Source of the DNA: Carnegiea gigantea
Taxonomy: Eukaryota; Streptophyta; Magnoliopsida; Caryophyllales; Cactaceae
Assembly (NCBI GenBank): GCA_029747015.1
Contig: JAKOGI010001564.1
Location: 1 to 64,000 of the forward strand
DNA: 64,000 bases
Reading direction: 5' to 3'
Shown: one piece after another, positions 1 to 11,400 of the stretch
Layout of the letters: the number at the start of each line of letters is the position of its first letter
Numbering within the stretch: the stretch's first letter is position 1
Position numbers and translations under genes: made by a program
The notes under the pieces: generated by a model
Database searches by the model: none
What the model saw: only the letters and a program-made list of their open reading frames with translations
Told to the model about the DNA's origin: nothing

Positions 1-120
1 ACTAACACTAAATGAACACACACTAAAAATCGAAATCAAAAAGTACAAAAAGAAAGAAAAATGACTCAAGCAATGAAACTACGACTTCATTCAACATGTA
101 ACCTAATTTCACAAATTCCA

Positions 121-138
121 TCCCCGGCAATGGAGCTA
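121..138 (-). other. Primer-binding site of a minus-strand Athila-type element
   Basis: Read on the minus strand, this is the tRNA-Asp-type primer site used by Athila/Tat elements, with one or two changes from the form at 17,298. It is followed in the expected place by an LTR end (CA at 145-146 on the complement). The body of the element would lie left of the window start; positions 1-120 would be its leader and show no ORF. Confidence 0.6.
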
Positions 139-144
139 AAAACT

Positions 145-400
145 TGTTCTTATTTCCGCAAGCATACAATTTTATCGTTGTAGTACTTGAGTGTGTCATC
201 CTAAGGGATGAATTACTTAATTAGGTTATGATAGTTCTAAGTTAGTATAAAATCTAAGTCAATATAAAGTAGATTAGATTGAATACTAATATATAAATCT
301 AAAGCAGAACTAAACCATCCGCTAAAGAAAAACAAAGCCTTCTCATGCCACAAGTAAATCATTTGCATAAATTTCAACCACATTCCATTTAAATTGAAAG
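145..400 (-). repeat. 3' end of a minus-strand Athila-type LTR
   Basis: The complement reads toward CA just before the primer site. It carries the same 'ATGCTTGCGG' type of terminal motif seen at the ends of the LTRs at 17,280 and 25,070. The outer end of this LTR could not be placed; 400 is arbitrary. Confidence 0.4.
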
Positions 401-1639
401 AAAATCTGACACTAAACTTTAAAAAAAATAACTATTGGTTTTATCTCCTCCATAACAATTAAGCATTAGTTATGAAGAAGAATTTCAACATGAATGCAGT
501 TATTAGAAGACTTAAAAGTCAAACTTCCTCACTTAATAAAATATGAAGGGAAAAGGAATAAAGCATTCACAGGCCAAATTGAACATGATCGAAATCGCGA
601 GGAAAACAATCAAGAATCATAGAGAGAGACTGCCTGATCTGAAGCAAAGCTGGGTAAGAAGTTGCAACTACGCCGGAATCAGATTGAGCCAAAACAGAGT
701 AATATTCACCTAACAGTAGAATGAACAGAACGTGAATTCCACTCTAATGCTTGCGAATTCAAAAGCCAAAACAGAAATCTTCATTTAGAAAATAAATGAG
801 TTGACTACACTAATTTGGGAACTATAATTTAGATGTAAAACTGGTAAAAAAGAGGAATATGAATATGTCATGGTCTGCTTGATGTAAAACTGGTAAAACT
901 GGTGAATTAAATCTTCAACCTCTTCAGTCTTATAGTCGCCGAACCCAATTGATGAGAAATATGTATATGTAATGGTCTGCTTGATGACAGTGATGAATGA
1001 GTGAATTGATGATGGATGGGATTGAAGAAGAATGAAAAAAGAGGGAGAGAAAAGAAGATGGAGGATAAGGAGGGAAAGGGCCATGCATTACTAGAAGAAG
1101 ATGAGGAGAAAATAAACGAAAGGGATGGGTTTTTTATGTTTAAGCATGAGATGAAAAACAGAGGAGAGAGAAAGAATCAATTGGGGGGGTTATCACATTA
1201 AGGGTTTTTTTTGGGGGGGGCTGGGGGAGAAGAATAAGAAACATGAGGAAAGTGAAAAAGGAAAAGAAAAGGAAATAAATGAGTTAGGGAATTTCCAAGC
1301 ATTTTTCTTATTTTTCTAATTTTTATTATTTCCCTACAAAATAAAATAAACACAATAAAAATTTCTCATGTAGCAATTATTATGAACAAATAAGATGTAA
1401 ATGGGCTTTAAAATGTATTAATTTTGGGTTAAACACTCAAGCAATCAGAGGTGCGATAATAATAACCCTGCCAAGATCAATCTACTAGCCTACAACCACA
1501 GGATGGAATAATAGCCAGTACAACACAACAACAATCAGCACTTAAATTACTATTTAAGCAAAAGCCAAAGGGAGAACTAGAAACACGCTGCCAATGATCT
1601 GCAACCTTAATCCTAGATCTCTGTAAACTTTTCTTCTTA
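401..1639. other. No gene recognised; low-complexity flank
   Basis: There is no supported coding region here. The stretch has A/G-rich low-complexity sequence around 1,020-1,280, including G-runs near 1,183-1,223. Short ORFs on both strands show no family resemblance. It may contain the outer part of the LTR starting at 145. Confidence 0.4.
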
Positions 1640-1886
1640 AGCACGTCCTTCGTTAGTCTTATAAATTACAAATCATACTTAATCACCTCACTCCAACTTT
1701 TCTTTGTGTAACCCCTATCTCTTCTACATTCTACAAGGCTAGTAGTCTCGCACCTCATCACTGATGGATTCACACTTCTCCTCTTAGTATGACAAAACTA
1801 TTTCAGTCTAACCTACCTTATTTTATCTTCTATGGGTGCAATTCTTACTTTCTGTCTAATCATTTCATTCATAATTCTATCCAATT
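1640..1886 (-). pseudogene. RTE-type LINE reverse transcriptase C-terminal fragment
   Basis: The minus strand encodes, with stops, the conserved post-RT tail of plant RTE-type LINEs: residues like RIMNEMIRQKVRIAPIEDKIR, a degenerate 'RLK-FCHTKRR' segment, then 'KKSWSEVIKYDL'. The same region is much cleaner at 58,802-59,158, which anchors the identification. It is one of three such fragments in the window, all on the minus strand. Homology stops at about 1,886, where probable pararetrovirus sequence begins. It is a short broken remnant with no function expected. Confidence 0.65.
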
Positions 1887-1889
1887 GTG

Positions 1890-2990
1890 TCCTCAATTCT
1901 AGAAGCTTGATTCTCATAATCTTCCATTTCTTTGATTAGATCCTTTGGAATTATTTCTTCATTTTCAGTACTGTTAGAGGCAAAGCATTGTAAGGAAGGG
2001 AAATAAGATGAGTCGTAAGCAAAAGAGTTCTTGTTATTGAAATCAGAAATGAGTGCATCTAATCCAGATTTTGGGGAAACAAGAACTCAAGACTGACCTT
2101 TTATGCTCCACCCTAGACTTTCCTAAGCTACACCTTATAGCTATAGTGAACACCTTTCGTTCCTCTTCAGCTCCAAGTTACTTGTTTACAGCTTTTTGGG
2201 TCAACTTCGATGATGAAGTTTGCAGGGTCAAAACCATTATTGGACATGGCAACGGATAAAACAATAGTGGAGTCTTCCTATTTCTATAATCCTTCCAGAA
2301 TAGTATTCTAAAGATATTACTTTTAGTTAGGTGGGTCTAATCTTTAGTGGATCAGTCCCTTCCTATTGGAATAAGTGCTTCCTTCTCTAATAGCTAGCAG
2401 TCACTGAACCCAGACCCTATTCTCTTTTATATAGTGGGGTTCAAGGAAGCCATAGAAAGGAAAATTGTCTCCCTCATGAAGGAACTACCTGCTAAGAGTA
2501 AGCAGGTAAAACCTCATGATGTAGTATTTCTGACATCCCTTTCTAGTAGCATCTTTTTGAGCTTATCCTTCCTGCCTAGCTTTAGCTACTTCTTTAGGAG
2601 TGGGTTGATAGTCCAACCAGAACTTGTAATCCTCCTTTTGAGTGAAGGAAAGGTACTCTGGCCATGTGCTCTTTTGCTTATGACTAACCTTGCAAAGTAT
2701 CATCATTTCTTAGAAATTGCATTCACATTTAGTTTTGAATAAGGATCGAAGTCAAAAGGAGTATGATCCTTCTCTAAAAATTATAGAGTTTCTCATCGTT
2801 AAGATCGTGCTCTATTCTGACAATGGTCCCCTGTTAATGATAGTGGCACACAAGTTGTCCCCTTTAATGGTGACCGCCTATCCCTTTATTAGCATCTTCA
2901 CTTTTTAGTGTAGGGTAGATGAGATTGCTTCATGCTCATGAAGTCACGGCCACCACAAAAGAAAGTTAAAAATAGCTAGAATGTCCAGAA
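1890..2990 (-). pseudogene. Possible pararetrovirus polyprotein remnant
   Basis: On the minus strand there are several stretches of open frame separated by stops, for example around 2,720-2,570 with residues such as FWLDYQPTPKEVAKARQE, and around 2,040-1,890 with an acidic segment. They lie downstream, in minus orientation, of a probable viral promoter (3,860) and a viral RNase H (5,072-5,282). That is where the start of a circularly permuted or tandem viral genome would fall. I recognise no diagnostic motif, so viral origin rests on position only. It could equally be an unrelated degraded element. Confidence 0.25.
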
Positions 2991-3855
2991 CTTAGAATTC
3001 CACATTTCTTTCAACAGAGCCAGAATTAATGGGGAGAAGGATGGCGCCCAAAATTTTCTTTCTGGTCCACTGTGATTTGGTGTAATTATTTACTGACCTT
3101 ACGTATTTAGAAAAATATTTTTGGGACTCCTTAGTCTAGTGTAAATATTTTTCAGGGTACAACTCTTTGGGTTAAATGGTTTCTAGATGACAAATATTTA
3201 TTTTTATGACCCAAAACTTTATCAAATTGCTATTTTTCACCCAAATGGAGTTCAAAATGTAAATACTCAAAGTTTTGGGCTTTTTGGTAAAACTAAGTTT
3301 ATATTAATGTTTGAATTTTTAATAATGACTATACTGGTACTAGTTATCATAATCTACGACTTATGTTATAAATATTATATTTTCGGTGATTAGAAGTTCA
3401 CCATACTTAGTAAAATAATTAGAGCTTAATTAGAGAGTTCAACTATAATTACCTAAACTTAGTTAGCGTTGGACCATGGCGTTCCTCTAGCTTTCAGTTT
3501 ACAGATATTATTAATCTCAACTCCACCTTCCTTAGATCAAGCATAGGACAGATCCATTTCGTTTCCTACCTCGAACCATAGTCACTAACCAAGTTTTTTT
3601 TATATTTTTAAGGACAATAGAACTTTGATCAAGAAATTATAATATTTAAGACATAATGTTCGATTGAATAATGTTTCTTACTGGAGATCTTCTTTTATTG
3701 ATAGCTTAAAGTTGGGAATATTACAATGGACAGATTTAAAGAGGACTTAAACAACTAAGATCAGCAAAGGTGCTTGCTTATAGAAAAATGGAGATACCAG
3801 ACTTCTTTTTTACTCAAGTATACTCAAATGATCGTGTTCCTTCTCAGCACTCAGC
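2991..3855. other. No gene; possible viral leader region
   Basis: This is A/T-rich sequence without a supported ORF. If the TATA box at 3,860 is a pararetrovirus promoter, this would be the transcribed leader on the minus strand. I did not find a clear initiator-tRNA primer site in it, which weakens that reading. Confidence 0.3.
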
Positions 3856-3859
3856 CTCT

Positions 3860-3868
3860 CTTTTTATA
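3860..3868 (-). promoter_or_regulatory. TATA box of a probable pararetrovirus promoter
   Basis: On the minus strand the sequence reads CTCCTCTATAAAAAGAGAGG, a strong plant TATA box followed by a purine-rich stretch. It lies about 200 bp downstream of the viral ORF that ends at 4,064, the usual place of the large-transcript promoter in Caulimoviridae. Activity is not shown by sequence. Confidence 0.45.
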
Positions 3869-4063
3869 GAGGAGATGGACTATATAGGATTCCTTAATGG
3901 TTGCAATACACATTAATATTTTTATATGACTACAACTATCCTCACAAGGCTACAGTAGCAGCATTATTTTATTGACTTGACATTTGATAAAATAGTACAA
4001 TAATTGAGCAACAACTTTTCAGAGCCTTTAATGCTGACTAAACTAGTTACCTATATTGAGATT

Positions 4064-5070
4064 TTACATGTCTTCATCTCCAATATTGTCTTCCAGTCCA
4101 CCATTATCCAGACATTCATCAAAATTTTCATCAAGTTGAAGATGCTTTGAATCCCATCTTATAAATAATTCATGAAGATATTTCTTTCTTTTTTTTGTTA
4201 AGAATTTTCTAGCTCTAGCATCGAAGAGATAATCAAATGCACCTTTTGAATGAGCTTCTTCTACTTTCATATATTTGCTGAACTCAGTATGATAGATAAA
4301 AGTAGTGTTCCTGTAACGCATTAGCGTTCTTCCTTGTTTGATTAATGGCCACATTTCATGATAAATGTTGAAAAAACTGATGGCTCTTGCTAAAGAAAGA
4401 CCACTAACCAATTCTTGTCATTCTGAAAACCGTTCTTGTTGTTGATCATTAGGATCATCTAAATCAACTATTTGAATAAGATAATAGGCTAGTTTAGCTT
4501 TTCCAGTTTCATACTCAATTACTGCATAATGTGCTTTGACATACAGGCCTCTATTGCATGGAATTTTCGTTCTTCATCAGGAGAGTTAACAATCCATCGA
4601 TCCTTTAAACCTGCATTGGTGAAACATATTAATCTTGAGAAGAATAGGTACTTCGGATCTGGAATTTCCATGAGGTAAACTACCATTCCATATTCTCATG
4701 CTTTCATGATGGGGTCATCTAGAGAGATTGAATTTGTTGGGAGACTAACACCCCCAACTCCAAATTTATTAGGAAAGAAGGACATAATGCTCTATGATTC
4801 CCAAATATTATAGAAATAGTTATAATAGTAGTTGATGTAGGCTACATACCATTCATTGAACCATTTTTCTTAAACATGGGAATTTATTTTTACATAAATA
4901 TCATAAGGACACCTCAAGTAATTCATTTGTAACTCTAAGAGACTGAATCTTTGTACTATTAGATAGGTAGAAGATAGCAGACTAAAGCGTGATCTACTGT
5001 TTGTATGGAACTCTAAAATATCCATAAGGATTCTACTAGAAGAAGAAACATGTTCTAGTACTAATGACAT
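4064..5070 (-). pseudogene. Pararetrovirus-like downstream ORF, broken
   Basis: The minus strand directly after the RNase H carries a long coding-like stretch. Its last 115 codons are open (4,411-4,064, ending in an acidic tail with residues ECLDNGGLEDNIGDED). Upstream, about 4,840-4,411 is broken by at least two stops but has sensible codon content, including GLYVKAHYAVIEYETGKAKL. In Caulimoviridae the ORF after the polymerase is often an inclusion-body or transactivator protein; whether this is one cannot be decided here. The fragment ends at a promoter-like TATA box. It is a decayed integrated copy that cannot encode a full protein. Confidence 0.45.
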
Positions 5071-5071
5071 T

Positions 5072-5282
5072 TCATTTTAGATTTCCTCCTTTTTCGATAG
5101 GAGTTCTGCACCAATGATCACCATTGGTGAGTTCCCAAGTTAAATTATCTGTCAGAGAATTCTTTGATCCCTGTATATGTTCAATAGAGAAGCAAAACTG
5201 GTTAAGCCATAATTGGCAATGCATCAGTCTCTCTGGTGCTTGTATGTTTGATAAATTCTTTTTCACAAAATCAAGTGTTCCT
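5072..5282 (-). pseudogene. Pararetrovirus RNase H C-terminal fragment
   Basis: The minus-strand ORF of 64 codons shows the end of a Caulimoviridae-type RNase H: 'FVKKNLSNIQ' just before the first Met, then a tryptophan/leucine-rich WLNQF segment, and 'IEHIQGSKNSLTDNLT', the family's typical HIxGxxNxLxDxLT motif. Everything upstream (movement, coat, protease, reverse transcriptase) is missing, because the sequence switches at about 5,283 to the LTR of a Ty3/gypsy element. Endogenous pararetroviruses are commonly found as such rearranged pieces joined to other repeats. Active RNase H is excluded by the truncation. Confidence 0.65.
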
Positions 5283-7489
5283 AATAAAATCCTTAGTTGT
5301 CATTTTATAACTCGTTTCAATCCCTTTTAAAACTCAAAGGAGGGTGTACAGATAACTGAAGGCTTAAAACGTTCCAAACTTGCTACTATTCAAAAACTTA
5401 AAATATTTGGCTCGTTTATAAGGCAAACAAGGTTTCTTCATAAATTTTCAACGTAAGCTCTTCTTGAAACATAACAATTTAACTAACTCGTAACTCGAAA
5501 CTCAATCGAGACTTAAGTAAGCAACTAGTATGCAAATCAGCTAAACTTCATAATTAGCACCTTAAGATGATCTTTTTCAGGTCGTCTAAATTCTTTTAAA
5601 CACTAGGAGAAGTTATAAACAAACTAACGCCTTAAACATTTTCAAACTCACTTTTAAACTTCTTAAACCTTTCGACTATTTAGTCGAGTCACTCACTGAG
5701 TAGTTCGACGATTTAGGGTCTCTTTAGGTTATAAACATCTTTATAAACTATCAGGTAATTGGTAAGTACTTAAAAGCTTTTGTAATTGTGAAAATAAGCT
5801 CTCTAAATGACCCTTCTCTTTAAAGACGTCTTAAGTTTCAAGAATTGGTCACATAGGACATTGAGCGGAGAGGAGTTTACACATAGCACATTCATACACT
5901 TCATAGCACGACTTGGTAGAATCAGCCTATTGAGCCACACATGGCCTCGCAATCCACACGATTGCGGTAATTCACAACCCAGGCTCCCTCCTCACATAAC
6001 ACCGACCACAAGATCCTCGAACCACTTAATAGTTTCACCTCAAACCGTCTAACGACCAGCTCGTTTCAATATTGCCATAAATAAGTCAATAATTCACAAA
6101 ACTAATATATATAAGCATGGCATTCTCATCAATAACCCTATATAGAACTTGAGCACAATTATATTGATTTACCTATAGCTTCTAAACAGAAATCAACGTG
6201 CTTTACTAATGCCTTAATTCACCCAATGAGCATTTTCAAACTTCAAAACATGATTCAGGGGTAATAAACTGACAAAATGACAGCACTAAGGTGATAATCT
6301 GATTATTAATAATTCAGCAAACTTCTAAACTGTCTAGCCATTAATAATCCAGTAGCAGTTTCAACATGCAATTAACCCACAATTAACAGTACCACATTCG
6401 TAATTCCTCAATCTCAATTCAAAATTTACCCAAACAGATTTCTAACCTCAAATTAACCTGCGCTAACTAGTTTAATTAAATTCATTGAAAATAATAGTAA
6501 TTTTAGAGTAAAGAAATCCCCACCTCGATTCCAAGCTGAGGACCCGTTCTAAGGGCTTTTGGGATTGATTTGAGTGTTCATGAACTTGGAAATTTCCCCC
6601 TATTCTATCACTACAGTCAGCTCGAAACAACCTCCCCAAACCCTTGATATATCCTTTCCATGCTACTACTGCTGTGGCTACTTGTTGCTGGAGTTTTGGG
6701 GCTTAATTTATAAAGGAATGGAGGGGTTATGGTGTAGATTGCATGGCTGAAATTGGTCACACCCCTGGTGCTCCAAACCCTCGCCAGAACCAAGCATAAA
6801 CATGGTAATCGCGCTTTGTTTTGGCCAGAAGTTTGCAGCAACGGTTTGTAGGGTTTTGGGGCAGGCCGAATGTGGAGAATGCAAGCTGGGTAGAGCAAGA
6901 ATTCATGGAGTTCTAGGAGCTTGTGTTCGCATTCATGGTGGAGGAGAATGAGAAAGAAGGAGATGCAGAGAGGAGAGAGAGAGAGAGGTGCTAGGGGGGT
7001 TGCGTAGGATGAGGAAGAAAAGGGCCGCGTGCCCCTTTTTACAAAAATGCCCCTCCTTCCCTTTTTTTTTTTTTTGTCTCAAGCTTACTCCAATTAACAC
7101 CGCTAGTCTAATTCATATCCCAAGCGCTAAACCCAAATTGATAATATAACCTTCTCTCGATTATTCGTTCTTAAATACATATCAAGGTTCGATTCAATAA
7201 ACAATGAAACTAATTCTATGGTTGACGATCTAACCATATTCAGGTTCCTACTCGATTTAATACTCGTTAATAACCGTTAATAACGCTTATTAAAAATCAT
7301 TGAAGGATTTTCAAACCAATAATAATAATAACAATTTTAATAGCGACAATAATATTCTTTTAATAAAATTATCGCTCACATAGGCACATCGATAATAATT
7401 TAACTTGTATCGTTAAATAAAATAAGATTTTTTAAAGTAAAAAGGCGTCACGAAGAGCTTAACAGAAAATAAAGTACGCAGACCTTACA
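5283..7489 (-). repeat. Truncated 3' LTR of the Tekay-like element
   Basis: It is co-linear with 11,858-14,048, with scattered substitutions and small indels; compare the blocks beginning 'CTCAAAGGAGGGTGTA' at about 5,335 and 11,913. It starts with TG (minus strand, at 7,489) right after the polypurine tract. Similarity stops abruptly at about 5,283, so 2.2 kb of the 4.4 kb LTR is missing, including the 60-bp repeat array. Confidence 0.85.
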
Positions 7490-7504
7490 CTTCCCCCCTT
7501 AAAA
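7490..7504 (-). other. Polypurine tract
   Basis: The minus strand reads CTTTTAAGGGGGGAAG immediately before the LTR start TGTAAGG, the normal plus-strand priming site. Just upstream the minus strand encodes 'NFEDEILLRGE', the usual end of chromovirus polyproteins. Confidence 0.8.
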
Positions 7505-7519
7505 GAATTTCATCCTCGA

Positions 7520-7900
7520 AATTGCTTACTTGGAGGAATTGTTGTGGGGTGCCTCCCCTGCGTTTCTTTTAACAATCCAAGTCACTTTACGCTTAGCTAT
7601 CTAATCCGTCTCCATAATAACATCCCATCCTTGGGTTTCTAGTCGTACCAAATCATCAGGGAGGGTTTTCCCTTGTACTAAACAATGTAATCTCTACAGG
7701 TAAGATCAGTACGATAGATACTTCCTAGGAAAAAGGTCATGTAAAGTTGTATATACATCTCGTGAGGCTTACTAACAAGTTTCTTCACAAATCAAGGATA
7801 ACCAAAGGGCGAGCAGCACCAGAATTGGATAGGATGGGGGCATAAAGTTGGTTAGCAAGAAGAATACCAGACATTGGGTTAGCAGGTTCCCCAGTCTCTT
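7520..7900 (-). pseudogene. Retrotransposon protease remnant
   Basis: On the minus strand at about 7,670-7,550 there is a protease C-terminal block: PDDLVRLETQGWDVIMETD, a TAG stop where family members have Trp, then IAKRKVTWIVKRN. This matches the 'fDVILGMDWL' segment of Ty3/gypsy proteases with the conserved G, M and W altered. The sequence then runs within about 30 codons into the polyprotein terminus and polypurine tract. About three quarters of pol is therefore deleted between protease and 3' end. Confidence 0.6.
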
Positions 7901-7929
7901 TTCCTTCTAGCTAAGCATTCCGACTATCA

Positions 7930-8310
7930 GGTAGTGGCTTTTGGTTGCTTCTATTGTCCCCAAAGGAAGCACCAATGGTTAGGTGATCTCGTTATGCCGT
8001 TCGCTTGATTCTAGGTCAATGTAGGTTCACCTGTCCTAGGTTTCACTGTCCCCCACTAGAACTCAACTTCTTTTTTAAATTAATAGGTGGCCATATGCAC
8101 CTTGAACCTCTCAGGGTATTCCATGATTTCAAATAAGTTTTTCATTCTCCGAAGCCACTCCCCGAATGCCATAGGATCAGTTCCATCTTTAAACTTAGAA
8201 GGTTTAAGCTTATTAGACTGGCATAGCATCTCCATGGTAGTTGGTTCTGGTGTTAGTTCGCGTCAAGCAGGCATCTGTCACATAATATCAAAATTTCACT
8301 AAGTAACTAA
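7930..8310 (-). pseudogene. Retrotransposon gag remnant
   Basis: The minus strand encodes LKPSKFKDGTDPMAFGEW followed by LRRMKNLFEIMEYPERF and KVHMATY. This is the classic Retrotrans_gag start (PxxFxGxxDPxxxxxWLxxxExxF...) of plant Ty3/gypsy capsid proteins. It then degrades with stops toward 7,930. It lies between the LINE fragment and the protease remnant, in correct order for the element. The N-terminus is cut near 8,310-8,335 by the LINE sequence. Confidence 0.7.
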
Positions 8311-8334
8311 AATCCTATATGTAACAACTACCTA

Positions 8335-9310
8335 TTCAAGATCTACTACACTAATTCTAGACTTCCAAACACTTATGTCCCTAACTATCCCTTCCGTAAG
8401 TTAAGTATCTCATATTCTGTCTAATCAGCTCATTCAAATTCTTCTTTGGCCTTCCTCTATCCCAGTTACAAGCCCGAAGGGTAATGCTCTCACACCTTTA
8501 CAAGTGCAACTGTATCCTTTCTCTTGATATGACCAACCATCTAAGCCTTACTTCCCTCATCTTATACTCTTTAGGTGTCACTCATACTTTCCCTCTGAAA
8601 ACCTTATTACTGATCTGATCCAATCTTACATAACTACACATCAATCCAATTCTGCTCATCTCTCCTACAACCTGGGATCCTCTTATAACACCACACTCTA
8701 ACGTATACCTCCATTTTTGTCATCTCAGCCTCATATCACGAAGCCAATGTCTCATCGATATCTTCATTACCTTGTATGATCAAATCCAAGTATTTAAACT
8801 TCTTAATCTTCGGTATCATCATATCAATGGTGACTTCCTCCCGTGCCTCTTCATTCCTTTCACTTGACTTACATTCCAAGTACTCAATCTAAAACCTTTA
8901 GACTCAAAAATACGTCTGTACTTTTCTAACGTATTGTTAGGTTCCTTCGAGTGTCTCTCTATTAAGACAATATAGATGGCAAACAACATTTACCATGGTA
9001 TTTCATCCTCCATGTCATTTGTGAACTTATCCAAGACGATTGTAAAAGGGCTTGGAGCCAATCCTTGATATAACCTAATATCAATAAAGAAGTCCTTTAG
9101 GTCTCTTCCTAGCGTCCTAATCCTTAGTCTCCACTCTCTCATACATATCTTTAATAACCCTAACATAATGAAAAGGTAAAAATTCTTTCTTCAACAATTC
9201 CAAAGCACTTCTTAAAGCACCCTATCACAAGCCTTCTCAATATAAATGAACTCCATATGCAAATCTCTTTTTTTTCCCCCTCTAGAATTCCATAAGTCTT
9301 CTCATAAGAT
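8335..9310 (-). pseudogene. RTE-type LINE reverse transcriptase fragment
   Basis: The minus strand holds, in several frames, successive pieces of a LINE RT. First is a 'IEKACDRVL-EVLWNC' block near 9,230 (family DLEKAYDRVPR). Then come 'VIKDMYERV'-like residues near 9,140, GLAPSPFTIVLDKFTNDMED around 9,040, 'PWYMLFAIYIVLI' near 8,980 (family FADDIVLI, both catalytic Asp lost), and a 'SKGFRLS' motif near 8,900. The tail (8,660-8,360) matches the same C-terminal region as 58,800-59,160. It sits between the leader and gag of the Tekay-like element, probably as an insertion. Many stops; dead. Confidence 0.7.
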
Positions 9311-9653
9311 TCACTACGTCTGTAGTTGATCTTCTTGCAATGAAACCAAACTGCTTCATAAAAATTAAAGTCTCCCTCTTCAACCTCTTCCCCATCATCC
9401 ATTGCATGCCAGAATATAAACGTATTCCATGCGGCCAACCAGAAAGGTAGATAAACGTGATCGATGATATGGAAAGCCATCCTACACTACCACTGTGGTA
9501 GTAAGTGAAGAATCGGCAGATATATACCTATTATAAGTTATACACTTGTTAATAGAAGTAATGCCAAGCAAGACAGGTCATATAAGCACATAAGTCACAT
9601 ATTTCACATAACACATGCCTATTATGCCATCTACATGCATAATGTAAACTTAT
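9311..9653. other. Leader of the Tekay-like element; no gene
   Basis: This lies between the primer site and the LINE fragment. A 106-codon minus-strand ORF (9,480-9,160) starts here but is the LINE fragment read partly in the wrong frame. No independent gene is visible. Confidence 0.4.
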
Positions 9654-9666
9654 GGCTCTGATACCA
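9654..9666 (-). other. Primer-binding site, initiator Met tRNA
   Basis: The plus strand GGCTCTGATACCA is the exact complement of TGGTATCAGAGCC, the standard plant tRNA-iMet primer site. It lies five bases from the LTR end (TTACA on the minus strand at 9,672). Confidence 0.9.
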
Positions 9667-11029
9667 CCTAATGTAATGCCCCAACCGGAGGAGGGGTCAT
9701 GCCACCAGGACTTCCTAGAACGAAATCCCTAAGGCTCTTGAAGATCAAGGGTTTGAATTAGCATTTAGATAGTCATTCTAAAACCAAACTGCAAGAGTTT
9801 TCCTCATTTTACAACATTTTAGGATCTTAGCTCAGCTAAGGGTGTCTGTAAGCTGGTAATAAGGTATAACATATGCTAACATAACCCAAATTCAATGCCT
9901 CGGGCCACTCGCCCGGGATTACTCACAATCAAGCAACTGACACAAGGGTTAAAGTAATACATATATAGGTACAGAGCCGACTACATATTTCACATACAAT
10001 AATGAACTTAAATATTTACAATGTAGTAGGTATCGAACACTTGCAAAGCCGACAAAAAACTTCTGATGGGTCGGCATCAAAATAACTTCAAAATATCTCT
10101 TATACCTGCTAAAACTGAACCTGGAAAAGGGTATAAGTAAAGGGATGAGCAACTACACGCTCAATGAGAATTTCCCTACTCTGTAAAACCAAAACCATTT
10201 GCAGGTAATAATACCAATAATAGTCACATATCACGTATTTATACAATACTATCATATTAGGCAATCATAACCTCCAAGGAAAGATTACCACCCTTATATT
10301 TTATTGCTAGCCCCTTAACTCATTCCTGGGCCCTTAATGACCAATCTTTCTTTCTAGCAAGCATTCAGGCATGTAATCAAGTAGCACAAGAATGAATATG
10401 ATGCTTTCAAACACACTTTTGAAAACATAGTGACTCTCGATATATTCCAAGAATAGTTTATAAAGCATGCTAACTTCTTTAAAGCTTATAATTCTTTCTA
10501 AAAGCTCCCAAGACATCCAAGTTGGTAAGGAAGACTTGGCAAGAAATATTCTTTCATAAGATATGCACTTTTAAAAGTTTAAAAGTTCGATGCATTACTA
10601 AGATGTAATCGTATTTTATTTGAAATTTCATTTAAACCATACTTGGAAACACGTTCATAAAATATGTGCAGGATACGTAATCCTTCTCTTAAAAACACTT
10701 TACTTAGCCTCTTGAGGCTCATATTCTTTAACAGAACTTCTTTCGCAATGGTCCTCTAATAACCCTCATAAGCTTTTCAAATCTTATTCAACATGGCCTC
10801 GTAATGGCCCTTAGAAATCTTTCTTTTCTGAACTGTTTAAAATGGCAAAATGATAATTTTCTATTTATGAAGAACTTACTCATGACATAAAAACATCTTA
10901 TTATACTGACTAGGGGAGATTTACACCGCCCTTAAGTGAGATCGTCACTCACAACTCACATTATCCCTGGGGTATACATACTTAACTTATGGCCCAAACG
11001 CATCTTAGCAGAGCAACTCTAACTTCGGC

Positions 11030-11260
11030 ATTGTTCTCTGTGGGCCAACAGCTCACACCAAGATAATTATATCTTGAGTCCAATCCCCCTCAAAGTTTTC
11101 TTACACGTCACACAACAAGGAACCGCTCGCACCAAGATAATCATATCTTGAGTCCAGCTCCCGAGAACAGCTCATGCCATCTTTGTATCTGGTTCCCAAC
11201 ATTACCTTTGAGGGAAACAGCTCACGCTACCTTAGCATCCAGTTCCCACCCTCAAGGTTT
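11030..11260. repeat. Modular short repeats inside the LTR
   Basis: Three to four imperfect copies of a module built from 'CAGCTCACACCAAGATAAT', 'ATATCTTGAGTCCA' and a C-rich end occur here (11,048, 11,118, about 11,166 and 11,218). 'ATAATTATAT' and 'ATCATATCTTGA' give each unit some dyad symmetry. Confidence 0.6.
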
Positions 11261-11400
11261 GGCCACTTGCCTAGCACTTTCTTAGCCTTTAAAATCACAT
11301 TTCATTTCTCTTATTTAGTTGATTACTTTGCTAAAATCTTACTTTTAACAAAATGACCATAACCTTTCGAAATGTTTATAGCTCATTCGTTTTTTGCTTA

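Noticed and set aside
5265..5285. CAAGT near 5,276 as the partner of CAAGT at 14,049 (target duplication)
   Set aside because: The bases belong to the viral RNase H reading and the LTR is truncated there, so a match of five bases is likely chance.
5807..6052. 81-codon plus-strand ORF
   Set aside because: It lies inside the truncated LTR and is broken by indels in the co-linear copy near 12,380-12,620.
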